DNA of 46,248 bases, from contig NWUY0304920948.1 of NCBI GenBank assembly GCA_004151065.3, positions 1-46,248 on the forward strand, read 5' to 3'. Of the stretch, positions 33,849 to 43,676 are shown one piece after another. Position 1 is the first letter of the stretch; every line of letters starts with the position of its first letter. The notes beneath the pieces are model-generated. The model was not told the origin of the DNA, made no database searches, and saw only the letters and a program-made list of their open reading frames with translations. Origin of the DNA: Larix sibirica. Its lineage: Eukaryota > Streptophyta > Pinopsida > Pinales > Pinaceae. Position numbers and translations under genes: made by a program.

Positions 33849-34340
33849 AGGTTCCTCCGTACCCCCCGCACCGCATGTTGGAACTAAAGGCTCATTAAGC
33901 AGGCTGATAATATTGGCATGGTCTAAGCTTTAGGTATGGGACTGGGTTCCCGAATAAGTTCCCGAAGGGAGGTTCCGGTGGGATCACTGGGAATGAGGAT
34001 GCCTCAGATTGGCATCTAAAAGTGGGAATATTGGCTCGTAAAGGCATCTGGAGGACTGACCCGGGGTTCATTATTGGCTCATCATACGGTAAATTTTTCC
34101 CGATGTCCCGCGGTAGTTCCCAGGGTTGGTAGTTTACTCACTGGAGCGGTATGAAGCTTAAAAAAGAGGTAGATGAGGGGGTTTCTCTCTGTCTGTGCCC
34201 CCCTCCCCAAAAGGTGGGTTATTGGTTAGTCTGCCTCTTACTTCAATTTCCGATTGATGTCGATGTGAGAGGCATCTTTATGGTTTCCTCTTATCCGTCT
34301 GAGCATTGAGTAATCCCCGGGCCAGGTATCCCGTGCGTGA

Positions 34341-34437
34341 GGCCGACCGTCGGGAGGGGCCGTAGTTTGGGGGAAGCTGAATGTGTGCGGATGCTGCGGA
34401 TAAGGGCGACTAGGCTTCTGCCGGTTTCCTCCGTAAG
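34341..34437 (+). repeat. Diverged direct repeat, copy 2 (partner 33720-33848)
   Basis: See the first copy. The region between the copies is GC-richer than its surroundings and has no frame with a motif. An LTR pair or a simple local duplication are both possible. Confidence 0.65.
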
Positions 34438-34759
34438 TTGAAACAGCGGCTAAGATGGCCTTAGGTGGGCATGTCCGAAGGTGGAGGTACCTAATGTTCG
34501 TCCCGAAGGTAGGTGCAGGGTCTCGTGGTAAGGCAGGTGTGAGTGATGCCCCTTTTCCTAGTGCGGACTAAAGGCGTCATAACTGGTTCATAAGTGGTGG
34601 GGCTGGACTCCCAGGTATTCCTTCGTGCGCCCAAAGGTAGGGCAAGCATTCTAGGTTTGAATGAAGCCTGAGGGCAAGTCATGGTTTTAACAAGAACCAC
34701 ACAATAGTAGTAACCTTTATAATAGCTACCTTCCTTTCAACCACATGTGCTTTTAGAGT

Positions 34760-35560
34760 AGGCACAATCTATTGTTCAGCCTACTATCCAACAACCTACC
34801 CAATAATATGTCCAAGTTATAGCTACTCTTACACCATATCTATCCCAAGAAGTGTCTCCTTATCCTTATTATAATGTCTTTTTTATAACCCCAGAACATC
34901 TTCAGTTTATACATTAGCTTCTTTTATAACCTCCCATATAGCTTCCCTTAGCCGGTCATGTTCCTCTTAGTCCCGTTACACATACATTCTTTAGGTTTTA
35001 TTTACACCCTGAGATTTTAGCTACCATCCTTCTCCATTCCATCCCTAGCCTTCCTACTTATGATGGAAAAGGTAATGCCTAACACTACCACGATAAGTTT
35101 ACTATTATCTAGTAATACCTTAGGGCATGGTTGGATTTTATGGTCAAAATATTTCCTCACATCCTAACTAGTATAACATTTGAATGGTTTCAACATTTCC
35201 TTAAATATTATATATAGAAACTTTTGGTTATTTGTGTGATAAGTTATGTGGTCTATTCTTGGTTCATGCTGCTGAGTTTTCCAAGGTTGTCTCCTTGACC
35301 ATGTTAGACAAGGTAAAATTGAAGTTATTATAATATTAATTCATTAATTTGAGATTGCCTTGTCCTAAGTTACTACCTAACTGTTTATTAAGGAACTTAA
35401 ATAAGATTATCTTGGGAGTGTTATATAGTGACTAATCAGTTTAATATACAAAGAGTTGACCCACCACTTATAAAGTTAACATCCATCATAAAAAGTTGAA
35501 TCCTCCTATTTACTCTAATGAGCCTAGCTAAATATTTGATTAAGTACCTCACCCTAGGAA
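34760..35560 (+). pseudogene. Retrotransposon gag remnant (gypsy type)
   Basis: One frame from about 34762 to 35212 reads a Gln/Pro-rich start (IVQPTIQQPTQ, LTPYLSQEVSPYPYY), then HSIPSLPTYDGKGNA, YHDKFTII and DFMVKIFPHILTSITFEWFQ plus HFLKYY. The P-x-YDGKG and FP..LT..-x-FEWF blocks are typical of the retrotransposon gag domain of plant gypsy elements. A frameshift follows, then LCDKLCGLFLVHAAE. Further recognisable sequence fades by about 35560. Eight or so stops lie within the first frame. No pol is seen adjacent. The surrounding 34.7-38 kb is AT-rich and may all be one imported nuclear piece. Confidence 0.75.
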
Positions 35561-36810
35561 AACTATATATATAGGAATGCCTTAGATGATGGTGTTACTA
35601 AGTAAGGTCCTTATATAGTTACTGTATTATTTGCATCACTTCAAAAGCACATTGAAGTTATCCATATAGCTTTGTAAAAGGGAAATTAGGTTTCACCTCT
35701 CTTTTAGTCACTAGTTACCTATTATAGGGCTATAGCCTAGGTTACTTAACAACCATATTCTCAATCATAATTTAAAGAACATCCCTATTATTTCATTGTT
35801 TCAATTTTTATAGGAATAAATTAGACTCACATCATAATGCTTTAGGCCATGACCTTTTAGAGTGTTATTTTGTTTTTTTCATAAGTTATTTGTTCAATGT
35901 CAAACCAAGTAAGAAGCTAAATAAAAATATTAAAGAGGCCTAATTCATCCAAAGAATGCTAACTCAAGGGCATAGTCATACCTTGGACAAGGATAAAGCT
36001 AATTATATTGTTGGTATGATAAGGAGGTATTGCACCCTAAGGTACACATAGTAACACATGCAGAAAGAGCCACATGAGCTACCAACCTAGTGCACTACCA
36101 CCTCCTCTTCTTAAACCACCATTTATTTCACTGGCTATCCCGCCATCTTATAGATAGGACCCTCTTTTCTTTTTTATTCCACCTACTATTGGATTAGTAG
36201 ATTTACCTCTTTGTAGATACATGTCCCTATTCTATAGTGGCTAACCTAACCTACTTTAGAGTGAATTTATATCTTGAAGCTACTTTAATTGTCTATGAGA
36301 TTGCTTATACGAGATAATGTGCCTGGTTTAGGTCCCTTCTTATTTTACTAGTGTTATGCAAGTTAACCAGGTTGATCATATTTACAGTATACCACATAAT
36401 AGAGATTAGCCTAAACTAGTTAAACCTCTAGGTTGTGATTGTATGTACTTAGAAGAGTGCAAGGGATTTTCTCTTAAAGTCATATATAAAAAGTCATCCA
36501 TAATTAAAGTCCATAGTAATGCATCTGTAGCATGCAAATTACATAGGCTAAGCACATTAAACACATTAATTGAAATCATAAGTCATCCATCAATGAGGCC
36601 CATCATAGGAATGTGGTCATGTATATGTCAGTCAAAAGTCCACTAGTTTCAGCATTATTAGTCACTGTGTTTAATTATAAAATTGGTAAAAGCCTATAAA
36701 ATGTATCCATCATGCTTCGCCAATGTAGTATGTCATGAAAGAGGGCAGACATCACCAATATTGCATATAGCAAGTATGACGTATGAAGTATGAGCCACAA
36801 TTGGGTATAA
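35561..36810. other. AT-rich spacer, possibly decayed retroelement body
   Basis: Coding-like strings appear (for example KKLNKNIKEA and DKDKANYIVGMIRR near 35910-36020, and a 67-codon frame at 36443) but none can be tied to a family. This is the expected place for the rest of the gag-pol of the element at 34.76 kb, so decay is the simplest reading. Confidence 0.35.
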
Positions 36811-36817
36811 TAAGTCA

Positions 36818-37030
36818 TGTGATAATGAATTGGGGGATCGTTCCTATATGTGTATGTAATCCAAGTGAAATATACCATGAAATAACCAACCTATAAATTG
36901 GGGGCTCATCCCATATATGATCATGTCTCCCATGTAGTATGTAAAAAGAAAAGATGTCATAAAGTAAAGTGTCGGGGGGCTTATTCCCAGATATAGCCAA
37001 TGGCTAGTGAAATCAAAAGTGTATGCAGGC
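36818..37030 (+). repeat. Tandem repeat, about 70 bp x 3
   Basis: The landmark AATTGGGGGATCGTTCCTAT (about 36829) recurs as AATTGGGGGCTCATCCCATA (about 36898) and GTGTCGGGGGGCTTATTCCC (about 36968). Spacing is about 70 bp, and flanking words such as GTATGTAA also recur. The minus-strand frames here (67, 61 and 62 codons) overlap in shifted frames because of the repeat. Confidence 0.7.
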
Positions 37031-37159
37031 ATAAAGGTTGCATGAGCGGTGAAATCAACATGAGTATGTAAGGTATGTCCAAATGGTTAGGATATGACCC
37101 AAAGTATGCGAGGACAACACCCTAGTGTAACACAAGAATGATCATAAACTAGTGATGAA

Positions 37160-38060
37160 GTATATCTTAGTTTTCAAATTCATTAATAGTGAGGTGCAAT
37201 TGAGCTTAATTAACCTTATCTCTTAGCAAACATTGGATTAGGGTTCTTCCATAACTCATTCTTGTGAGGAAGTTAATCATTGTCATATGCATATAAAGGT
37301 ACTACTCATATTTCTGCATCCAACGGTTGAGTATAATGAGCATGTTCATCTTTCCTCTTATGCTTATGTGGTATACCTTATTCATTGTAAACTTTACTCT
37401 TGACTTTTGGCTTATATACCCACTTGCCTTTGCACTTCAAATATTTATTTAGAATTCTTAGGTCCTACCTATACAATTTATGCAAATGGTTTCATGTGGG
37501 TTTTTTATTCACCAAATAATTTTATCATAACTTATCCTTCATCTCTTTAATTTGGGCGACTCAATATCTTCGTTATGATCTTTAGGGGTAGCATGATGGA
37601 TTTATTTATCGAGTTCATTATTGTTGGAAGTAGCTTGTAGTTGGGAAGTTGAACCAACCTTGTAAGTCGGTGGAGGCATTACCTTGGTTTTTATTTAAGA
37701 TCTCTATATTCTAAGAGCTTATGATCTTAAAACATAACCTTTGGGTAAAACCTAAAGAGTTACATTAGTAAGTGGAGGGGGAATGGGAGGAAACACATTC
37801 TGATCCAGTCTCTATGAGACTATTTACTTATAAATTAGGATCATATGCTAAAGAATTAAGTGCCCCCTATTATAGGAGCACCTCCTTAATGAAAGTATCC
37901 CGTAGCATAGCTGAAGTTTGGATCAGTTCTATGATGGAGATATTAGCCTTTATGTTATTTAGGTCATCAAAGACACTATACGGTTTGCTTTCATAATTCC
38001 TATAATAAACACCCCCTAGTATTGGTATTTGATGGATATACATTCAATGTAGGTGTAAAT
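37160..38060 (-). pseudogene. Coding-like remnant, retroelement-related (gypsy-like block at its start)
   Basis: On the minus strand, 38018-37880 reads NYESKPYSVFDDLNNIKANI, SIIELIQTSAMLRDTFIKEV without a stop. A DDL-x-IKA-x-IS(I/V)-EL block followed by LR-x(n)-L is common in the region between gag and protease of plant gypsy polyproteins. Downstream, one frame carries a Pro-rich stretch (PPIPPPLTNVTL), KGYVLRS, PPPTYKVGSTSQLQATSNNN and, to about 37420, further coding-like sequence with many stops. I cannot assign the downstream part. Alternatively it belongs to an unrelated decayed nuclear gene. Confidence 0.5.
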
Positions 38061-40550
38061 GTGACCCTCTTGGCTTAGCTTCATGTAACCACATTGATCT
38101 CGTCTTCATCCGCATATATAACATCCAAAGCACCGATCATCTTGCGCATGACATTTTTCAGAAGGAGAGGAGCTCAGAACAATGATCCCTTTCGAGCGAT
38201 AGAAGAAGAGAAGCCACTCTCTCTTCCTCCACAAAAAAATGAAAGGGTGGATTACAATATCTATAATAGAGCGCGAGCCTATAAGTAAGTAAGCTTTAGA
38301 TAAGTAAGTAAGGTAAGGCGTATTTAAAGTGAGTAAGTAAAAAGGTGAAGGAAAAATTCTAGGATAAAGCACCGCTCGATTGATTACTTTACTTCCAACC
38401 CTATGCGTAGCGTTGCTTAGGGACCTTAGCGGGGACTGGTCTGCTTGCTAAAATCCTATATAAATCGTACAGTCAGAGTCAGGTATTACGCTCACGAGCT
38501 AATGTTAGCTTGAGCTTTTTAACCTCCATTACTTCCTTTTTTTCTTATATCTTTAGTACTATTATCGCCTCTATTTCTTCCCCTCACCCTATATAACAAA
38601 AATCTCCCAGGCTTGTCTGGCTTGCTTTGATCGGTTTTATAGGATGATTTTATTTGATCAATCACAATTCTTGCTCCAAGTCTGGAGGAGGCTTGCTTTT
38701 CTCAATCAAAATCTCCCAGGCTTGGTAATTGCACCTTCCCGATACCCATCACGATATCCTGTTTGGTTTATAAATAAAAATATCCCATTAGTAACTCATC
38801 CTGGTGAACTTGACCAACTATACAGGAAGGAAAGCCTGTAATGAAAGCCCTTTTACTGGTGTGATTGGGGAAATAACGGAACCAGACCTTGCGAACCACA
38901 CCCCGGAAAGCCAGTAAAAATCAATATATTTCTGGCATGTAACGTATTAAAAGAACCCAAATTAATGCTATTAGGATGAGGCAAAAAAAAGCAGCTATCG
39001 AATATCGCTTGCTTGACCGAAGGGAGGGCAAGGGAGAGAGGTGTTACGAATTACTGGCTTTTATTCCAAAGAGAATGAATGACTGGCCTCCCTTTCAGTC
39101 ACGGGGAGAAGCGGAACCGTGTAAAGAAGCGGGTGTAACAACGTGTAGCGCTGATCCTTTCCTCCCCAATCACTCAATCCTTTCCAGTAGTTTAATGCGT
39201 TACCACGGAAAGCCAGCCAGTAACAATCAATCTATCCTATCCACTTGGTGCGGTGCTTGGTGTAGGTGCCCAGTCTAGTCAAATCAAAAATATCCAACTA
39301 GTTGTTTGTTTCACCCGGTACTAGCTATATCCCCTTGGGATGGCCAAGTAGGAGCAAGGAATCTAGGTGAACCGAAGAAGGGTGGTGGTAAACCTACCTC
39401 AGATGAAGTATCCAAGCTGTACCTATGCAAGAGTGATAGTGATCTATTGACTTCAATGGTTTATAAATGCTATATTCTCCGAGCGGGTTTATGTTCTCAG
39501 TGAGCCTAAAGGGTGTTACCCGCCATTGAGTAAGTTCCGCCTAGCTCTATTTTTGGATTCTTTCCGACCGGAAATATCTCGCTGTTATCCGTAAGCCCAG
39601 TATTGGTTGGTCACGAAATGATGACGAAATGAACCTACCGCACTAACAAACGGATCCTTGGATCCACCCGCTGGCAAAGATGTTAATAATGCTGCTCCTA
39701 TGGACGATGGAGATAGGGATGACGATGAATAGGCGTAACGAAGATGTGATGCTCCGTGTACAGCTCCTCCTGCTGCCGGCTACGCTCATTATTAGAATTC
39801 TTTTTGCACTCCTACCAATGATAATAGGAGTTTTCATATAGTAGAGAAATAGGATGCTTTCCTGATAGATATATATGCGTGCGAGAGAGATTCCAATTCC
39901 ATGTATTCGGTTAAGTAAGCCCTGCCAGCTATGTCCACCCATTAAAGAAAGTACTGATCCGAGTTATGAATAATAACTGCATGCATTATATATAGAGGGG
40001 TTATCCGACCCAGCTACGTTTGCTTCCATTCCAAGGGTTGCTCCGATGATTGTCACTCCAACTGGGCTAATAAATTCTTCTCCTATGTCTGCCTAAGGGT
40101 ACTCTCGATGGGAAAAAAGGGTGAAAAACTGGACTAATGGGATGGAACTGCCGATCCTGGGAATCAAAAGGGAGAGTAAACTGCTTGCTGAGGGGATATA
40201 GCTTATACTGGGAGAGATGCTTAAGTAACTATTGATTGAAATGGTTGGTAACAAGGATCTCGGTAGCTTGCAAGCAATTGATCACCTCGCTCTAAAAATT
40301 GGCCGTTTAATTTCCTCCGGTCCAACAAGGACTTTTTATGCTCGATCAAATTATTCTACTATTGCTGATGCTCCAACTCATTTTTAAGCTGTTTCACTTT
40401 GAAATGGTTCTTCTGTTCAACCCGGCCCTTCTGGAGATTGGTATTAGTATTTACGAATGGATGGAATGATTCTACACCCGGCACAGAGATACAATATGAT
40501 GTGCTCACCTCGGGAACTCCACCTTTGCCCGGAAGCTACGAATGCTCTAA
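38061..40550. other. Spacer with short duplications
   Basis: GTAAGTAAGC/GTAAGTAAGG runs at 38283-38340 are plant-mitochondrion-like low-complexity DNA. AAAATCTCCCAGGCTTG occurs at 38600 and 38709. CGGAAAGCCAG..TAAMAATCAATAT occurs near 38905 and 39214. A 99-codon minus frame (39643-39942) and a 100-codon plus frame (38976-39278) have no motif. No gene is supported. Confidence 0.5.
39008..39033 (-). repeat. Short dispersed repeat, reverse copy
   Basis: CTTGCTTGACCGAAGGGAGG, GCAAGG on the plus strand is the reverse complement of the repeat at 18705 and 20670. Confidence 0.7.
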
Positions 40551-40552
40551 TA

Positions 40553-40592
40553 TCCTCCCGATAGGGAGGAGAGCGGCCTTCCCAGTGGGAAG
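40553..40592. repeat. Two adjacent GC-rich hairpins
   Basis: First hairpin: TCCTCCC (40553-40559), loop GATA, GGGAGGA (40564-40570). Second: CTTCCC (40578-40583), loop AGT, GGGAAG (40587-40592). Both stems are perfect and lie 7 nt apart. Paired stem-loops occur at some plant mitochondrial transcript ends, but no mitochondrial gene lies upstream here, so that role is only a possibility. The gypsy remnant starts about 15 bp downstream. Confidence 0.65.
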
Positions 40593-40604
40593 TAACTACC
40601 CGAC

Positions 40605-41000
40605 TGGGGTTTGGATGTAGAGAGGATCCTGGATGGAAAGGTTAGGAAAGATGCCCCAATGCCACCTAAGTTTGATGCCATGCGATAGAAGCAGTTCTTG
40701 TACGATGCTGTGGAGTCTCTAAGGAGCGCATTGGAAATTTGTAAGGACCTTTCAACCTTCAAGGAACATGAGCCTCAACCTAATGACCAAGTGAATACAT
40801 TTTTCAGTTTTTTATCAAAATATTGAATGATCCTCAGTTTTTTAGGAGGATGATTGAGATGTTGACAAGATGGATGGTGAGGATAAAGTATTCTAATGTA
40901 CATATTGTTGCACCTTTGCGTAAGAGACATGTTGGGCAGGTGAAGAAGGAAAGAAAGATAGGCAGGGAATTGAAGATGGCCAGGGACATTTGAGGCTATG
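40605..41000 (+). pseudogene. Ty3/gypsy polyprotein N-terminal (gag-side) remnant
   Basis: The first frame reads VERILDGKVRKDAPMPPKFD, then QFLYDAVESLRSALEICKDL and PQPNDQVNTFFSFLSKY. After a frameshift near 40822 a second frame reads NDPQFFRRMIEMLTRWMVRI, KYSNVHIVAPLRKRHVGQVK and ERKIGRELKMARDI to 40993. It leads directly into the protease-like block at 41019, so it is the upstream part of the same element. Only a few stops are present, fewer than in the 4.6 kb element. The exact gag subdomain is not clear to me. Confidence 0.65.
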
Positions 41001-41018
41001 TGATGTAGGATTTTATGT

Positions 41019-41395
41019 TGGATCTTAGATCTGATGTTAACATTATCTTTAAGAAAACTTGAGAGCTAATGGGCAGGCCACAGTTGGTATGGTCACCCAT
41101 CCAGCTGAGATTGGAAAACGAGTACAAGACCTATCATGTGGGAAGGGTATATAATGTTATAGTTAATATTTTATGAGTAAAGACTACAGCTGATTTTGAA
41201 TTTATAGAGATCATGGACGAGAAAGATCCATATTCCACTTTTCTTGGGCTATATTGGTATTTTTATGAAAATGCTATTTTGAATTTGAAGCAGAGAAAGA
41301 TGTCATTTTAAATAGAGGAATTGCGCATGGTGGGTCCCATGGATCCAACTGAGGGTGACAGGTTCACTGAGCCCGTTAATTACAATGTGTAGAGA
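41019..41395 (+). pseudogene. Ty3/gypsy aspartic-protease region remnant
   Basis: Reading LDLRSDVNIIFKK, ELMGRPQLVWSPIQLRLENE, YHVGRVYNVIVNI and then FEFIEIMDEKDPYSTFLGLY, NAILNLKQRKMSF, VGPMDPTEGDRFTEPV. The DL-x-SDVNI and LG-x-YW blocks occupy the positions of the retropepsin D-S/T-G and ILG-x-DW motifs in this class of plant element. The stretch stays nearly in one frame with a few stops (for example at 41062 and 41176). It would have processed the element's own polyprotein. Now a fossil. Confidence 0.75.
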
Positions 41396-42415
41396 TCTAT
41401 CCTGGATAACATCTACATTGTCACCACACGAAAGGAGGATTATGTGAACCCTACTACAGATGGGGAATTTAGATAGAGGAATATATTTGATTTTGATGAC
41501 ACAAATTAGAAAGAATCTTTTGAAAGATGGCAGAATGGATGATATGAGATGTAAACATAAAGGTGCACATATCTGCAGAGATTAGTGCGTTGGATTGGAA
41601 CCAAGCTGCACGACATTCTGATGCTTGATGGAACTAAGTAAATACCACGACTCATGGCACACATGGAGGAAGTGGTCCCAGAAGAACAAATGCTACAAGT
41701 GATGGAAGATGGGGTGAAAGAAATTATTGTGCACTGGTGGGCAACTCATAGATAAATTTTGACAGACTGGGCACAGGTGATATAGTGTATGATTTTACCA
41801 TTTAATCCCTTTAAGGAGTTGCAATTGGCAAACAAGTATAAAAGGTGTATAGGATCCCGAGGAACATGTTTGGTTTTGTCAGATGAGATGGATAGAAAAG
41901 GGATACCCTAGACATGAGTGGGTTCACTAGTTTATCCATACCTTGGAGTCTATGCCTTGGACCTAGTATGTGCAGGAATAAACCAGGAGACAAACAGGAA
42001 GTTTAGAGGTAATGTCAAAGCAGCTTTACGTGACGTTCAGGTTTACATCAGAGGATCTAGATCTCATGGGTATTTTTTAGTAGATCAAGCATTTCATTTC
42101 AAATGGTGAAGAAGCTAGATATACCAGTTTAGAACCAAAGGTTGTCTACACACGACATAGGGATATGGAGTGATTGAACAAACTGGTTTACTATAGAAAA
42201 TTGGACCAATAAGTTCCAATAGAGGAAGAGGAACTCGGGAATATCAAAATTTATGAAACTACATGAGAAATAGAGGTAAAAGGAAAGGACCTTAGGACCA
42301 GTAACCTATACAAAAGGGAACCTTTGAAGACAAGGAAGTGCAATATAGGCTCTAATATATATTTTCAAATGGCCATCATTGGATAGTATTAGGATGAGAA
42401 ATTCTTACTAAGGTA
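41396..42415 (+). pseudogene. Ty3/gypsy linker between protease and RT, remnant
   Basis: Coding-like strings continue on the same strand: RSILDNIYIVTTRKEDYVNP, LIPLRSCNWQTSIKG, FCQMRWIEKGYPRHEWV and TRRQTGSLEVMSKQLYVTFR. They are interrupted by stops and frameshifts. They fall exactly between the protease and RT pieces and keep their order, so this is the long spacer region of the same polyprotein. No separate domain is recognisable. A 63-codon frame (41918-42109) is part of it. Confidence 0.65.
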
Positions 42416-42419
42416 GTAT

Positions 42420-43228
42420 AAATGCTGCGTGAATATGAAGATTTGTTTCCCAATAATTTATCAGAGATGAAGGGTGTTTTGGGTTCATTGAGAGAGATTA
42501 AAATAGAGTCGAAGTTGGGTGCATGCCCTATTTAAGAAGAGAGCATACAAGTTAAACCTTAAGTCAAAGGAAAAAAGTGAAGTAGGAACATGATCGAATG
42601 ATGGAAGCATGAGTCATCTTTCTAGTGGAGGAGTCTGAGAGTGGATCGGCCCAATGGTCAATCAACCAAAGAGGCTAGGAGAGATAATAATCTGCATGGA
42701 TCTTAGAGGATTTCATGTTGCATGTGTACATGGCCCATTCCCACCCCTTTCCTATATGAGGTACTGGATAATGTGGGAGGTAACGAGGCATACTCTTTCA
42801 TTGATGGATTCTCAAGATACAATCAGGTAATAATTTATAAAGAGGATAAGACTAAGACTCTACAAAAAAATGGGGTTTTTTTTCTTATAATGTAATGCCC
42901 TTTGGTTTGAAGAATGCACGTGCTGTATTTTCCAGAATTAATGTAGTTGTTGTGTTCAAGGTGCGAAGCCGCTCGACCAGAGGGATAGGATTTAATGCAT
43001 AAGTTTATAGAGGTCTACTTGGATGACTGGACTGTGTTCAATTTATTAAAGTAGCACATTCAGGTATTAAGGCTCATGTTGGATAGATGTAGACAACTCT
43101 AGATCTGACTCCTTTAATTTGAAGAAATGTCTTTTTTGTTTTGTTGTTTTTTTACTCCTTTTGGTGTTTTATTGGGTCATGCAGTGTGTAAAGAAGGATT
43201 GTTGGTAGACCAGGAGAAGATGGATGTA
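42420..43228 (+). pseudogene. Ty3/gypsy reverse transcriptase remnant with a small insertion
   Basis: RT landmarks in order: REYEDLFPNNLSEMKGVLG (42425), ICMDLRGFHVACVHGPFPP (42687), VLDNVGGNEAYSFIDGFSRY (42762), the MPFGLKNARAVFSRI block split by a frameshift (42896-42940), then KFIEVYLDDWTVFNLLK with an intact YLDD (43016-43027), HIQVLRLMLDRCRQL, and FTPFGVLLGHAVCKEGLLVD to 43220. A 28-nt sequence at 42961-42988 interrupts the run between VVFK and DLMHKF. RNase H and integrase are missing; homology stops at about 43228. Despite the intact YLDD the copy is broken by many stops and frameshifts. Confidence 0.9.
42961..42988 (+). mobile_element. 28-nt insertion inside the RT remnant, possible miniature mobile repeat
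   Basis: Removing GTGCGAAGCCGCTCGACCAG plus AGGGATAG (42961-42988) rejoins TTCAAG to GATTTAATGCATAAG and restores the aligned order of residues (VFK then DLMHKFIEVYLDD) in one frame change. The inserted GCTCGACCAGAGGGA resembles GCTTGACCGAAGGGA of the short repeat at 39011. AAGG lies at the left edge and TAGG at the right edge, which could be a decayed 4-bp target duplication. Short elements with AAGG ends (Bpu sequences) are known in cycad mitochondria, but I cannot confirm membership. Confidence 0.5.
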
Positions 43229-43657
43229 ACTTCGCTGGCTTGTAGAGCAAGCAGCCCGCCCATTCATCTCGAGGATCGAGCGTGGAAAGCCTTGGACGTA
43301 CAAGGATAAAAAGAATAGGATTCAAACGAGGCTACTTGAAGTATGGAAGATCTTATGACTCTGAACTCTTACATGGAAAATCTTCAAACTGAGAGGCGGA
43401 GTCTTCGAAATGCAACTCAGGACTGGGAGTATGAATAGATACAACTCATCCGCTGACAGACAATTTAGTAGGTGAGGTCCTTGGTGTTTTCTTATTCATT
43501 TTCAATAATTCTTCCGGTAGATGCGATTTCCTACCAGCCATTCATTGGTAGACATGTGCATTATAAAAAGGAAAACCTGACATAACCTTCTAAGAATAAA
43601 GTGTTTAAACAATGATAAAATAAATAATAATATAACCAACAAATTTAACACTTTTGG
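43229..43657. other. Junction region between plus-strand pol and minus-strand LTR
   Basis: The plus-strand element ends near 43228. On the minus strand, leading away from the PBS, there is a leader of about 160 bp. From about 43494 the minus strand reads MNKKTPRTSPTKLSVSG and, further, HTPSPELHFEDSASQFEDF, which could be the start of a decayed gag but matches nothing firmly. GCTTGTAGAGCAAGC (43238-43252) is a small inverted repeat. Confidence 0.4.
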
Positions 43658-43674
43658 CCCTCCTTCTAGCACCA
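43658..43674 (-). promoter_or_regulatory. Retrotransposon primer-binding-site-like sequence
   Basis: On the minus strand TGGTGCTAGAAGGAGGG starts two bases after a CATCAACA terminus. The plus strand reads as a tRNA 3' end finishing in CCA (CCCTCCTTCTAGCACCA). Position and the TGG start fit the minus-strand primer site of an LTR retrotransposon. The matching tRNA is not identified here. Confidence 0.6.
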
Positions 43675-43676
43675 AA

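Noticed and set aside
33720-34437. Ribosomal RNA or intron fragment suggested by GC-rich texture
   Set aside because: No recognisable conserved rRNA helices or intron core sequence could be read.
37370-37440. Copia RT start (a KCKGKWVYKPK string on the minus strand resembling CKWVYK)
   Set aside because: No ARLVAKG or later RT motifs follow in any frame, so the resemblance is not supported.
43310-43400. Possible minus-strand tRNA (GTTTGAATCC and an anticodon-like loop)
   Set aside because: The stems do not pair over the required lengths; the T-arm-like word alone is not enough.
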